Below are positions 47,058-58,010 of a DNA stretch of 64,000 nucleotides, piece by piece. The DNA lies in contig JADQAV010000015.1 of assembly GCA_019775845.1 (NCBI GenBank), forward strand, positions 124,001 through 188,000, given 5' to 3'. Both the position numbers and the translations under genes were made by a program. Source of the stretch: Myrmaecium sp. VS I D KN 1. Lineage: Eukaryota; Ascomycota; Dothideomycetes; Valsariales; Valsariaceae. Under the pieces are notes generated by a model. The model made no database searches, was not told the DNA's origin, and saw only the letters and a program-made list of their open reading frames with translations. Each line of letters starts with the position of its first letter. The first letter of the stretch is position 1.

Positions 47058-48744
47058 TCAACGTAAGTCCCCCATCATATCTTCATCCTGCTCAAAGCCC
47101 TCCCAGGAGTCGACCGTCGCCTCTTCGGTCTCATTCTCTTTCCGTTGCTGTTGTCTAACAAATTCAACGTACTCCTTGGCTAGAGCCATCCGATGGTCTG
47201 CGTGCTTGACCTGCTCGGCAAGCTTGTTCGTGCGGTGGATCTGCACCTTGATCTCATCGTAGTTCTGTTTTTCCGACCGCGCCAACGGACCGGTAGTCAG
47301 ATCTGGATAGAACCGTAGAATCGGTTCACTGAGAGCACCATGCGATTCCAGCGAAGCATTGAGGTGACCATCATTGATCAGCGATACCAAATAGGCCTCG
47401 ACGTCTCTAGTGGGCTGCCCTAGCGCTTTACCTACATTCTCCACGGGTATCGCAGCATAGGTTCGTTGGAGGTTGATGATGAAAATGCGCGGAAGATGTA
47501 TGGTCAGCTGATTTACGAGCCCGTAATTACCGTCCTGGAAGGCGTTAGTGACTATTCCGATAATCAAAAGAGCATACACATCACCTCTCTCCATAGGTCC
47601 TCTCCTGCAGCAATTTCAGCCTTGAGTTTTGACATGCTTCCAGACTGAAACGCTTCCGTTAAAGCTTCATAAGGCTTGGAAGCGGTTTTGATCTGTTTGA
47701 GGGCGTTGCTGTTGATTGTACGAGGAAGTGGAAGGGGCTTGCATCTATGTTAGCGAGACAAGACAGCGCAGCGGCGGGTAGACGTACTCCGTTCTCCACG
47801 AGACAATTGACTAATAACCACTTTTTATAGGCTTCAAGCATGAGACCATTCGCCACATTTGTGGTAGGCGCATTCAGCACGTGCTCCAGATAGAGAAGCG
47901 ACTGCTTCCAGTGACCGGCACCCATGTACGCCATAGCTCCCAACAGGAAGTATTCGTGCACGTCCGAGACAAATATCTTATCTGTCAATCCCGACCGGTA
48001 CGTGATGAAACCACTGCCGGATTGGTGATCTGCGCATGGGAAGGTGTCCTCTCCTGTAGGGGTCGAATTAGAGGGGAAGTTGGCTATGTGATAATCGAGA
48101 ATTGGAAGCGCAAACGAATAGGCTCGCGCTTCGTGGCATAGACGGAGGTATAGAAGGTGAATGGAGGTGAAGGTATCCATTGATGGGTTCAACCGAATCA
48201 TAGCAGTACGGATTGGTCCCAAAGACAAAATCGTCTATTATCCACGGTCAGTAGAGTCCCATCCACTTTCGCACCGGGGAATCCATACCACGTTCAGTAG
48301 TCTCACAACACGGGCAAGGTATTCCACCAATCGCCTCCACTCTGTACCTGCATAACGGACCTGGACAGGGTCGAAATTTTGAAGGAAGACTACGATCTTC
48401 TCGTATATTTTCCCGTTCGGTCGTACTACATCGGGGACAGATTGCGCCGATTTCGGGTGCTCGTTACGAACGTGGATGTGGGCTAGGAGAAGAAAGAGGA
48501 AGGAAAGAGAATGGATGGAAGGATCCAGCGTCTATTGGAGACATGTTAGTAGATATTGGGGATAGATATGTAGGTTAATGCAGGTTACCTCAAGCAAATC
48601 AGACGGGGAGTCGAAGTCCTTCGTGAGTCTGGCGGGACTCATCTGACTGAGGGTATGGACAAATTCGCGAGCATGGCGGTCATAATCCGCCGGCCTCAAA
48701 TTCGCTTTTGGAAAAGCTTCCAACTGCTCGCGCAGCTCCGACAT
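47058..48744 (-). CDS. csn3: COP9 signalosome subunit 3
   Basis: Five exons on the minus strand: 48744-48589, 48531-48289, 48234-47788, 47737-47585 and 47534-47058, all phase 0, giving 491 residues; introns are 50-57 nt. CSN removes NEDD8 from cullins and in Aspergillus links light to development. Recognisable blocks: MSELREQLEAFPKANLRPADY, FDPVQVRYAGTEWRRLVEYLARVV, FTSIHLLYLRLCHEARAYSFALPIL, the helical repeat LLGAMAYMGAGHWKQSLLYLEHVL, and a C-terminal PCI domain (YGLVNQLTIHLPRIFIINLQRTYAAIPVENVGKAL) ending in an acidic tail. In intron 3 the first AG lies directly beside the branch point and is skipped in favour of one 7 nt downstream; otherwise the frame is lost. Confidence 0.9.
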
Positions 48745-49220
48745 CTTGAGTTCGGGCCCGCGATGCGAAGATGATGCTGAAAGCCCGCAGGCTACGTCTA
48801 CCCCACAGCTGTCGATGAATAGTTCTGATGCTATCGTCAGGGCGAAATCGCGGTCCGAAAGAGATTATAGAGGGACAGCGCTTGGGATCGGAAGAGAGCG
48901 CAAACAAGTGGGCAGCAGAAGGCGTAGGTGCAGGTATTGAAGTGAATGCACGAATGGGTGCTTGGGGAGAGCTCCGTCACATGTCGGAGCTTAGTCGGAT
49001 CTAGCTGCAGTGGCGTAGCCGTTAGGCATCTGGTGGGGTTGTACTTGAAAGCAAGCCACTCTTTCTCCACGCCACAGCCTGTCGCAAGCCTGAGGGGCTC
49101 CTATACGAAGTACCTATATATAATAGCCGCACCTCTGCCGTGAGCAGTATGTCCCTGAGAATATAATCTACTATTGTTGGTATTGTACAGAAGCCTCTTC
49201 CAAGGCTACCTCATCTAACG
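48745..49220. promoter_or_regulatory. Intergenic CSN3 promoter / HEM14 3' flank
   Basis: 476 bp between two minus-strand genes; no distinct element is recognised and no gene is seen. Confidence 0.45.
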
Positions 49221-51014
49221 TTAGTTTGATGAGATTGACTGCGCAGCTTCTTGGGTGAGATGTTCCAGGCCTGTTTTTTGCGAGTCCCAGCGACCAGTGG
49301 CACCTTCGGCAACTTCCCAAGCAGCCCTCAAGCAATCATTGACACCAACGCCATTATAAGAACTGCCAGCCACGCGTAGTTGGCCGCCATATCTATCGAT
49401 AAGTAGCCGGTGAGTTGACTGCAATCTCTCTTCATGTCCCACTGTGTACTGTGGAATGCAGTCTCTATGCAGGTTGGCTCGTGCAAGAGTTGGAGTCTCT
49501 GTAATGTTGAGATGCCTGGCTAGAAGTGTTCGCGCGAGCATGATACCTTCCTCCGGAGAAGGGTAACTTGTTGACCCATCCCACCAGTGACCTCCTAACA
49601 TGACTGTAACCTTAGTACCGTCTACTGTATCCTGGCCTTGGATGGCATCAGAATCGAAGATCACCCCTAATGCTAACTCCGGGTTTTGCTCGAAGGGAAC
49701 AGTGCGAGGGAGTAGATACCCAAAACCTTTGACCGGAAGAAGCCCAGGTTTCGAGTAATAAAGATTTACTACCATCACTGTCACGGCGCTCATGTTGGCC
49801 AAAGTAGGCAGAATGGTTCTATCGTCGGCCTTGCAGATGGCAGCTAGATTGCGGCCTGTAATGGTGGATACTACAAGGTCATTGTTATCGGCCCCTTTCC
49901 CAAGAGCATTTACCTAGAAATCATTAGCCTTTAGAGGTAGGTCTCGACAGTGAGTTCAAATACCTTCATTTTCCCTGTTATTGGGTCCTTCGAGAGTGAA
50001 GTGATCGCGCTACCTGTGTTGATAACCACATTGCTTTTCCGCTGTAGGGCGAGTGATAAACCATCAACAAGTTGTTGAATCCCGTTTTTGAAGCTGAAAA
50101 CACTACAAGCAGCCAGTTTTGTTTGGAAATCCTCATCCAGAGGTAGACGGTCCATTTTCTTGGAGAATTCGGCATCCCTCTTGGTAATACTTGGCTGTCT
50201 TGCCTGCTGTACCATGCCACGGGAAACTGCCCCATGTTCACGTTCCCAGTTCCATTGGGTTGGAAGTAGACTTCTCGCGCTGAGCTGATAGATGTCTCCA
50301 GCATAAATTCCATGAAACACAGCCGATGCTATATCGTCTGCTACTGATTTCCCAAAACGTCTGGTGAGAAACGAGGCAATAGACTCATCTCGAACGTCAG
50401 ATGATCTCTGAGGCTGAAATGGCTCCAGTAGTGCTGCTTTTACAGCATTTCGGAGGAGGGGCTCTTGCACAAGACTGGCAATCAGTCCTAGAGCCGAAGT
50501 TCCCGGTCCTGGCATACGCACAAGATGATCTGGAGAGTACAAATAGCGGTTTTGAGCTGCAGGCGATGACTTGGAGGTGTAAATGACGTCGTTTACCAAT
50601 CCCAACTCTTGGATCTGCCTTGCAATTAGACATGGTCTATCTCAGGTCCATGATTGATTGACTGACCAAGCGAGCCGTAACCGACGTAGATGTACCACTG
50701 CGCAGAGTCCGAGGTCCATGTTCCAGAATCACTCTGCCATCCGCTACCTGAACCTGCTCTGAGTGCAGCCAGCCCCCTAACCGCTTCTGGCTTTCGTACA
50801 AGGTGATATGAGCGCGAGGTAACTTCTGACTGAGATAATAAGCGCTTGCAAGTCCAGTGATGCCCCCGCCAATCACTGCTACAGATCCTGGTTCTGTTTG
50901 GTCTCCCTCCGTGGTTGCATACGCTCGAATGGATTGTCGTGGGAAGCGAAGGCATGGATTCCAGCACCCCCGCCGGGGAACGGTCAACGTGAAGGCATAA
51001 CGTCTGGGTAGCAT
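49221..51014 (-). CDS. hem14: Protoporphyrinogen oxidase (haem synthesis)
   Basis: Three exons on the minus strand: 51014-50667, 50614-49964 and 49913-49221, giving 563 residues. It oxidises protoporphyrinogen IX to protoporphyrin IX with FAD and O2 on the mitochondrial inner membrane. The N-terminus (MLPRRYAFTLTVPRRGC...) is a mitochondrial presequence. The FAD-binding motif VAVIGGGITGLASAYYL is at about 46-62, followed by RLGGWLHS and HGPRTLR. The middle has KSSPAAQNRYLYSPDHLVRMPG, FLTRRFGKSVADDIASAVFHGIYAGD and FKNGIQQLVDGLS. The C-terminal block GVIFDSD and QLRVAGSSYNGVGVNDCLRAAWEVA closes the FAD site. Intron 1 uses the second of two nearby AGs; the first lies too near the branch point. 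Confidence 0.94.
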
Positions 51015-51469
51015 CGCAGCAGTAAAGTTTGCCTGCTGCGCAGCAGAATAGCAAGGGAAGAAAATATCCGTTAACTTCCCTCGAGGTGTAAATGCGCAGG
51101 TAAACGGCCTATCATCGTATGATGCTCAGCGCAAACAGGTGTGTTCCGTCCGTTCAACTATGCTTGGCGCGGCTACCTTAGTACGTTAACAACATGAGCA
51201 ATATCTACCTCGTTACATGAGTCCACCCGTAAGCAAAGCAGATAATGGCGCTTCAGATTAAAGAAATGCCGAAGTGCGAAATGTTTTCAGCGAGAAAGCC
51301 TGGAAGTGGTCGATATCACCCATGTGAATCCATTCCAGAGTGCTTATAATATACATGTCAATCCTAATCTCATGGGTCTAGACTTCACAAGCTCTTGAAG
51401 CAGCTACAGTCCAACAACAACCCGGTCATTATCCACTGCTTTCATCATAACGAACGCTCCTCGCAAATT
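51015..51469. promoter_or_regulatory. HEM14 promoter / NAB2 3' flank
   Basis: 455 bp between minus-strand genes; nothing specific recognised. Confidence 0.45.
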
Positions 51470-53063
51470 TTAGGATACGATATCTGCCATGTCCTGCGTA
51501 TCACCACCCGGGATGATCAATTCTTCTTCAACGTCTTCGTTCACGAACTTTCGTTCGCTGACATGCTCACGCTTGGACTCGCCAGCAGTCCATACCTTGT
51601 CCGCGAATGTTCCTCGCTTCTGCCCCTCGGCATGCTTATAGGGACAATGAGGATTTAAACAAGGATTGAATTTGCACATGGTCTTGAGATGCGTGAATTT
51701 GCAATCCGGAGTTGTGCAATCCGCCCCATTCTTACAAGGTGGCATGGAGGGGTGTCGAAATGCACAAGTAGGATTCGTACAATGAGGCCAGTAGCGACAT
51801 TCTTGTTCAGCTTGATGCGAAGCTTTCTTGGCTGGAGACGGATGACGGCCAACGCACTTGTGGTTTTTGCAGGCCGCCCCAAATGCGCAGACGTCGGTTG
51901 GATCTATCACCGTGCCCGGGGGAGCTGCAGGAGATTGATGTGCGAAAGGACAATCGGGCTTCGTGCAGGAAAGATTGTACCGGCATTCACTGGATGATAT
52001 ACTGGCGTCGTCTGCGTGGGCGGTATGTTCGTTGAGTTCGCCATCGCCAGCAGCATCCGTCATCGTGGAATCGGCTTGGGCAGTCCCCGAGGGTTTCTTG
52101 CGCCCGAAAGATCCTTGGGGACGCGTAGACGGACCTTGTACTCTCTCGAATAGAGACTTCCCTGTTGGCTGATTTGGATTTTGGAAGTTAGGGTTGATAA
52201 ATGCAGTGTCGCTCGCCTGTCCAGCAAAAAGCTGCTGCATGAGCCTAGCTTGCTCCTCATAGAACGCAAAGAGCTGCATCTGCTGTTGTGGGGTCATGTT
52301 ATTGTTCATTAGAGGCAATGCGCCACCGTCAAACCCAACGCCAGACATGGGATATCTCGAGGGCGCGCGATTGTTTGCGCCAGGAACATGACGGCCAAGC
52401 TGATTTCGTGGGCCCTTAGGCGCACCTCCAGAGTGACTGTTGACGCGGCCTGTCCCCGAAGTTCCTCGAACGCGGTGAAGAGCAGCATCAGCACTCCGGT
52501 CCATAGCCTTGCTGAGTTGACCAAGCATCCGCTTATCCCGGGACTTTTGGTTTCCGCTCCTCATCGCCTTCGGGCCCGTTGGACTTGCTCAGAGTTAGCT
52601 AGCACAGCCAAAAAAAGCTGGGGTCGGAATACACATACATAGAGCTTTGCGAGAGTTCGTTTACCTCCGTCATCTCCGCATCGGCCGTTGGCGCATTCTC
52701 GTTCACCCTTTGATCATGTCCAATCTCGGCTTGAGCACCATCTGGAGGAGCGGATGCAGGTGCGACAATCACAGAATCGGTACTTTGATGAGCCCCATTA
52801 AGCTGGGCATTCAAGCGATCAACCTGTTCGAACAACCACTGCGCAAACTCTGCTGCACCCGATTCGTCTCCTAGAAGATCGTTTGAGAGTTCCGAGGCGA
52901 TTTGCTCTTGGGTTTTGCCATTGACCAGCATAAGGATGATGTACTCTGATAAAGCGGAATCATCATGCCCCCCAGAACTCCATCCCTCCTCCACAAGTTT
53001 TGGTTGAAGGACATTGGCAAGAGCTGCCGCCAAAGGTGTTCCAAGAGTAATTTCCACAGTCAT
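51470..53063 (-). CDS. nab2: NAB2-type nuclear poly(A)-binding zinc-finger protein
   Basis: Two exons on the minus strand, 53063-52639 and 52583-51470, with a 55-nt intron (GTATGT donor, CTAAC branch point), giving 512 residues. It binds poly(A) tails in the nucleus and couples polyadenylation length control to mRNA export. The N-terminal 90 residues (MTVEITLGTPLAAALANVL ... EFAQWLFEQVDRLNAQL) match the PWI-like Nab2 domain. A basic/Gly-rich stretch and a Gln/Met patch (MTPQQQMQLFAFYEEQARLMQQL) follow. Five CCCH fingers lie at about 340-460, the first four of Cx5Cx4Cx3H type (CRYNLSCTKPDCPFAH, CAFGAACKNHKCVGRH, CRYWPHCTNPTCAFRH, CKNGADCTTPDCKFTH) and the last Cx4Cx4Cx3H. Yeast Nab2 has seven. 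It is divergent from the SR-protein gene. Confidence 0.9.
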
Positions 53064-53651
53064 GCCGCGCGTATCCAGGAGACCGCAGGTCTCCGTACGC
53101 CAGAGAATATGCAGAAAATATGTATGCTAGAACCTCCGGTTTGAAGTTCACTCGAAATCCTGCGGCGACGGTGGCAACGACAGCAGCCGATGGGATGGTA
53201 TTGCGTAAGGAGCTTGGATTGCAGGTAATGCGACTGCGGAAAAACTTGTGATCAACGGACTATAGTGGCAGCGCGAGCCGTGGCGAGTAGGTGCAGTCGG
53301 GTGGGTGGAATTGTAGATGTAAGTGAGAACGACTGCCCACCGCTCGGCGCTCTTTAGGAGCTTGAATAGGTACCTTAGTAGGTGCTTATGTGGTATGTAC
53401 TAAGTTACTCTTGAGATGATGAGGATAAATAACAGACAGGGACTATTTTGATACGTTCGGATTGGGTAACGGATCTCGGCGCAAGTGTATTACCGAGCTG
53501 CTTTCGTCTCCGTCGACCTACCAACCAAATCTTCGCCTTTCTTCTACCAATCTACATCACTCCATCTCAGCACTGCACATCGGAAGGCTCATCACAACCC
53601 CGATTTCGTTTCTGAGCAGCTTCATCCCGCTTGTCAAATTCCTTACTTACG
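53064..53651. promoter_or_regulatory. Divergent promoter NAB2 / SR-protein gene
   Basis: 588 bp from start codon to start codon. GGTACCTTAGTAGGT-like sequence lies at 53369-53385, and a CT-rich leader (53500-53620) precedes the SR gene. The two genes both act on nuclear mRNA, so a shared control region is plausible. Confidence 0.5.
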
Positions 53652-54609
53652 ATGTCCCGCGGTGGCACCACGCTTTACGTTACTGGCTTCGGCCACGGAA
53701 CACGCGCCCGCGACCTTGCCTACGAATTCGAACGGTATGTCTCCAATACTTCGTAAATCGCGTCGACCGTCGTCGTTCCACGAGCCCTCCTCGATCTCCA
53801 TTCAGACCTCCCTCCGTAACTATCGAACCGCGCGTCGCATGCACTCCTTCCTCCCCGTCCCCAAGACCTTCCGAGCACCTATCGAGCTGTCGAGCCTCTC
53901 GGCTTCCCCGTTTCCATCCACCCGTCGAGCTATCAAACGACTCTAACATCCTCGCGAAGGTATGGCCGCCTGGTCCGTTGTGATATTCCTGCGCCTCGCT
54001 CCGCTTCGAGCCGTCTGTAAGTCTCTCTTGTATCTTACGGTATGGACGAAGCTAACTGTCATACAAGCTTCGCTTTCGTCGAGTATGAGAGCCGACGTGA
54101 TGCTGACGATGCGTACCATGAGATGCACAATAAGCGCATTGGTCGCGACGACTTGCTGAAGATCGAAGTATGTCTGAACCTAAATTCCGACTCTCCTGGA
54201 TTGTGTTAACCCCTGCATAGTGGGCTCGTACTCCACCGTCTGCTTCCTGGCGCTTTGATTCCGGTTCTGGTCGTGATCGCGGCCCGAGGAGGGGTGGTGA
54301 TCGTTCTCCTCGTCGGGGACGCAGCTTGTCGCCTCCGCGCCGCGGTCGTGGAGACTACTCCCCTCGGAAGGACGATCGCCGCGACCGTGACTACGATAGA
54401 CGCGACCGTGACCGCACCCGAAGCCCGGATGACCGTGATCGTGACATGAAGGATGTTCGTGATAGAGAAGACGAGCGGGAGAATGGAGCCAATGGCGATG
54501 ACAGGAAAGGTACGTGTGCCTCGCCTTCTTCAATCAATTTCCTCCCGCTGACAGTCTCTCAGTTGAGTCGCCTCCGCCTGCACACGACGAGCTGGACACT
54601 GCTGAGTGA
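53652..54609 (+). CDS. SR-type splicing factor (one RRM plus RS tail)
   Basis: Five exons: 53652-53734, 53960-54016, 54068-54167, 54221-54509 and 54563-54609, giving 191 residues. A single RRM fills residues about 5-82, with RNP2 LYVTGF and RNP1 FAFVEYES; the exon joins rebuild [26 protein letters not shown]. The tail is a classic RS/RD/RG region (GGDRSPRRGRSLSPPRRGRGDYSPRK written in parts, then DDRRDRDYDRRDRDR) ending VESPPPAHDELDTAE. Such proteins bind exonic enhancers and shuttle with mRNA; S. pombe Srp1 is the nearest type I can name. Intron 1 is 225 nt, against 51-53 nt for the other three, a candidate for regulated splicing. Confidence 0.88.
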
Positions 54610-55178
54610 TACCTTGACTGAACAATTGATGGCAACCGCAACTGCATCGACACTTCCACATTTCGGAAAGCCCGCTGCATTAGAACCCCCTGAACCGGTG
54701 AAAAACACAACTTTCTCTAGTCATTCTGAAAATAACTTTCCTTGTGATTTTGGGTTCTGTGTTTCTTGCTCATCTCCGATAAAACAATAGGCTGCCAGCG
54801 CAGATGCCGTGGCCACCATCAGAGGACGTAAAGACTCAGATTCACGGCACTAGCCAGTATAGTAATAGTAGAACCTGAGCATGGGGCCTGGCGAGTTCTT
54901 CGGGGCTATCGACTTTACGTTAAATAGTCAATTGAACTAGTTCCATTAACTAGGACATTCACTTTGCTTTATGTATTGTGGGGTTTGCAACGTCCTCATC
55001 GGGAGGCTTATTCGATATTAGCCGAAGCGTAATTACGAACTCGGTGAAGTACCGATATACTCGTACATGTCAAGAATGCGTAGATTGAAGAAAGAAAAAT
55101 AGACCGCGTCCCCATACCATTAAATCCCCATGGGCCGTCAACTATTGAGGGTATTCACCAATCCGCTACCTGTGTTTT
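54610..55178. other. Convergent intergenic region
   Basis: 3' flanks of the SR gene and the CYSTM gene, AT-richer than average; no gene seen. Confidence 0.5.
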
Positions 55179-55630
55179 CTAAAAGAGAAGGTCGCAACAG
55201 AGACAACAGGCACACGCAGCCAAGATTCCTGCACATATTCCATCGCCAGATCCTCCGCTGCGACGATCTTCATAATAACCCTGGGGTGGCGGTGGCCCTT
55301 GTTGGTAATACATCCCTTGTTGTGGCGGGTAGCCCTGAGGCGGGTAGCCCTGAGGCGGATACCCCTGAGGCGGATATCCTTGGGGCGGGTAACCTTGGGG
55401 AGGGTAGCCTTGCTGTGGATACGGATTTGCGTCGTAACCCCGGTCTGCGGGTGGGCCGTAAGGGCCGCCCATCGGAGGCGCAGGAGAGCCGTATGGACCG
55501 GCGTCTGTATGAGCCGGAGTTGGCGCCTGCGGATAAGAAGGAGGAGGGCCTTGGGGAGGTTCCTGAAGACGGTCAGATTGCTTCGTACGTGGAGAGCAAG
55601 AGTGTCAAGGTATACATATTTCTGCGCCAT
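55179..55630 (-). CDS. CYSTM-type small membrane protein with GYPPQ repeats
   Basis: Two exons on the minus strand, 55630-55616 and 55562-55179, giving 132 residues; the first exon is only 15 nt (MAQKY) and the intron is 53 nt. The body is Pro/Gly/Tyr/Gln-rich, with six tandem GYPPQ units (about residues 60-90). The C-terminus GICAGILAACACCLCCDLLF is a cysteine-rich transmembrane (CYSTM) module, known in tail-anchored stress-tolerance proteins of fungi and plants. The protein is probably membrane-anchored or palmitoylated with a Pro-rich cytoplasmic arm. The short first exon is inferred from good GTATAC/CAG signals and frame; an internal start at 55472 is the alternative. Confidence 0.78.
55324..55413. 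repeat. Six 15-bp tandem repeats encoding GYPPQ
   Basis: Units begin at 55324, 55339, 55354, 55369, 55384 and 55399; the first two are identical and the others differ by a few bases, mostly silent. They lie in frame in the CYSTM gene. Confidence 0.92.
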
Positions 55631-56626
55631 CTTTGACAGGGGCCTACAATGGCTGCAATGTTCTAAGCGTGTTCTAAGAAAGGACAGCTGCGATAGGGAG
55701 GTCGAGTTAGGGTGGCTGGGAGTAACAGGAGAGTGTTGCTGTGCGGGACGAAGGGCAAGTTATAGAGTACTGGCGGAAATAGATGCGGAGGGGGCTTGTG
55801 TTGTACCCAAGCGTCAGAATGCCTGTCGCAACTTCGCAACATCACATGTTCCAACGGACCCTGTCCGGGGTGCTCTGCCGCGAGCGTCATCGACAAAGGT
55901 ACCGTAGTGCCGGCTTCGGCCGCCAAACTACGGACTTACTTTGTAAGGAACGGTAATTTACTATTTGTACTCTACCTTATACATAGTGCAGAACTAAGCC
56001 AGTAAGTAACATAGGTAAATACATCTGGCATTTGGAGGTTGGATAAAGTTTAGGCGCACCTAGAATTCCCCAGATTCATGGACGTCTCTCGCGTGGGCTG
56101 GGCTGGCTGGCTCCCGAGTCTTTACGTTAGTGTACGTGGGCGAAAGCGGGAGGCGTCGCGCTATCACAAGTTGAATCGGTTCGTAACGCTCCCTTAGAGT
56201 GTCTGCCCTCAGTTCCTCATGTTAACTTGACGGCCAGCGGTAGAGAGATGACCATAACTGCAATGCCAGCCTGAAGGACGAGTCTACGTAGAAACCGGCA
56301 GCTCTCCCGCCATGCAAGCAGGCTTCAGCCACCCGCTGACACAATGCGCCCGCCTTTCCCAGCCACCCGGGACTGCCTGCATCCGCATCATGTCCCACCC
56401 CAGAACGAATACTACTGCCCGCCCTCTTCTCATCTTTTCCTTTACATCCTCTTTCCCATATACGCAGTGTGACGATTCAGTTTCCTTATTGCAGGCCTGC
56501 TGGTTAGTCTTCTTTCCGAGATTACTAGTACATCATCTCAGGGCTCGGCCTTCTTGACAACGCAACAGCCAGACTGAGGTTCCGAGGCAAATCCCACCCG
56601 CCTGAACATCACTGTCCTTCTCGAGA
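55631..56626. promoter_or_regulatory. Divergent interval CYSTM gene / small membrane protein gene
   Basis: About 1 kb head-to-head. It has AT-rich DNA with TACC/GGTA motifs near 55905-56020 and a CT-rich leader (56420-56530). No gene is seen. Confidence 0.45.
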
Positions 56627-57166
56627 ATGGCGCCTAGGATGGCACCCGCCGTGCGATCGAAATACGCATCATCTTCACATGAACGAACCGCAGATGCCGG
56701 ACAGAGCGGCATTATTCGCCGTGTAACCACAGGCCTGATTCCGACATACTACCAAGATATCGATTCAGGACCGGCCCCCGGGACTGTTGTGGGCATTGTC
56801 TTAGGCTCTGTCGCCGGTTTCCTGCTGCTAGTTTGGCTCATCTCATCGCTCGCTGGCTCCGGTGGTAATGCAAACATCGCAGGCGAAGAGGAAGTAGTTG
56901 TTCGTGCGCCCAAATCACCTCGATCATCTCGCCGTTCCCGGCGCTCAACGCGAAACGAAGTCCGCGAAGTCAGCCGGTCCCCGCGACGTATCGTCGTTGA
57001 TGAACGACCGCCACAGGTTAGGACTCGTAGTCGGAGCGTGGTAGTGGAGGAAAGATTCAGGGTTCCGGGCGACGATGTGGTAGAGGTAATCGAAGAGCAT
57101 AGCGATGTTCCGCCGCGACGGCAACGCAGTCGGAGAAACAGTGGCTACAGGTATGGCACAAGTTGA
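56627..57166 (+). CDS. Small single-pass membrane protein with Arg-rich tail
   Basis: 179 residues read as one exon. A membrane span (GTVVGIVLGSVAGFLLLVWL, about 52-75) follows a short Ser-rich N-terminus ending GLIPTYYQDIDSGPAP. The tail is strongly basic and Ser-rich (RRSRRSTRNEVREVSRSPRR, RTRSRSVVVEERFRVPG). No signal peptide is seen, so the N-terminus is probably exoplasmic by signal anchoring. Splicing near the end is possible: after SGYR a GTATGG donor and a CTCAG acceptor at 57214-57218 would replace the last four residues with YGY. I know similar fungal proteins but no function. The start could also be the second Met (56639). Confidence 0.68.
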   Translation: MAPRMAPAVRSKYASSSHERTADAGQSGIIRRVTTGLIPTYYQDIDSGPAPGTVVGIVLGSVAGFLLLVWLISSLAGSGGNANIAGEEEVVVRAPKSPRSSRRSRRSTRNEVREVSRSPRRIVVDERPPQVRTRSRSVVVEERFRVPGDDVVEVIEEHSDVPPRRQRSRRNSGYRYGTS

Positions 57167-58010
57167 TAGCATGCCGTCCAAAGAGAACCGCGTGCTAATT
57201 TATGGCAATCTCAGATACGGATATTGATCGGCCGTCTCCATGTCGAGTTCGGCGTCATATGGCTATGTCCATGCATCGGCGCATCCTCTCCGCGAATGTG
57301 AAGCTAGACGTGCCATCGATTGTGTCAGACAACCTAGCAGTCTTGATGTTCTTCTGGACAGGATGTGAACCTGCGGGAGGTCCTTTATTGAACTTGGAGC
57401 ACCGAAAGATGCGCCTGGCATCGGTTGTCGCTGAATATTCTAGCGTCGGGTTGCTTGCTTATAGAGGTCGTGTTGTACCCGGCTGGTCGAAACGTACGCT
57501 GTTAATGTTTTCATGATTGCCCTTGAGTTGGAGAATGGTGCGAAATCCGGTTTATTTTTCCATATCATCTGCTCTCTATTCGAAGTCGCGTCTGAGCAAG
57601 CCATATACATTTATTTGCTCCTAGGTTCGTGGAATACCAGATACTACTGCCCTGTCTTGAACTGTACGATCGTCAACCAAAGTACTCCGTACGCCAATGT
57701 GCCTCCGCTAGGCTGTGGCTTTGTCGGGTTTCGAGTGCTCCGGCTCGCTAGGCTTCGTCATAGGGCTTGGTAGCTGATTGGCGCGCCCATGTCTCCTTGA
57801 ACCCCCAACTCATACATCGCGCAGTTCCTCTGATGTGGCCACCTACCTGAATATCACTCTGACTGTCCCGCGCACCATTCCTCTCAGCTCAAGTGCGAAT
57901 ACCATCAGTGCCCGAGAGGCTGTTAACTTTTCCGTGCCTGCGTCTTCGCGTCGCCGGACGAACATCGAATCCCTTCAACTGCAACACTCCTCGCATCCAT
58001 CGAACCGGAC
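57167..58010. promoter_or_regulatory. SEC18 promoter region
   Basis: 844 bp downstream of the small membrane protein. Several short frames exist but none is protein-like. A tiny upstream ORF (ATG at 57789) precedes SEC18. Confidence 0.45.
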
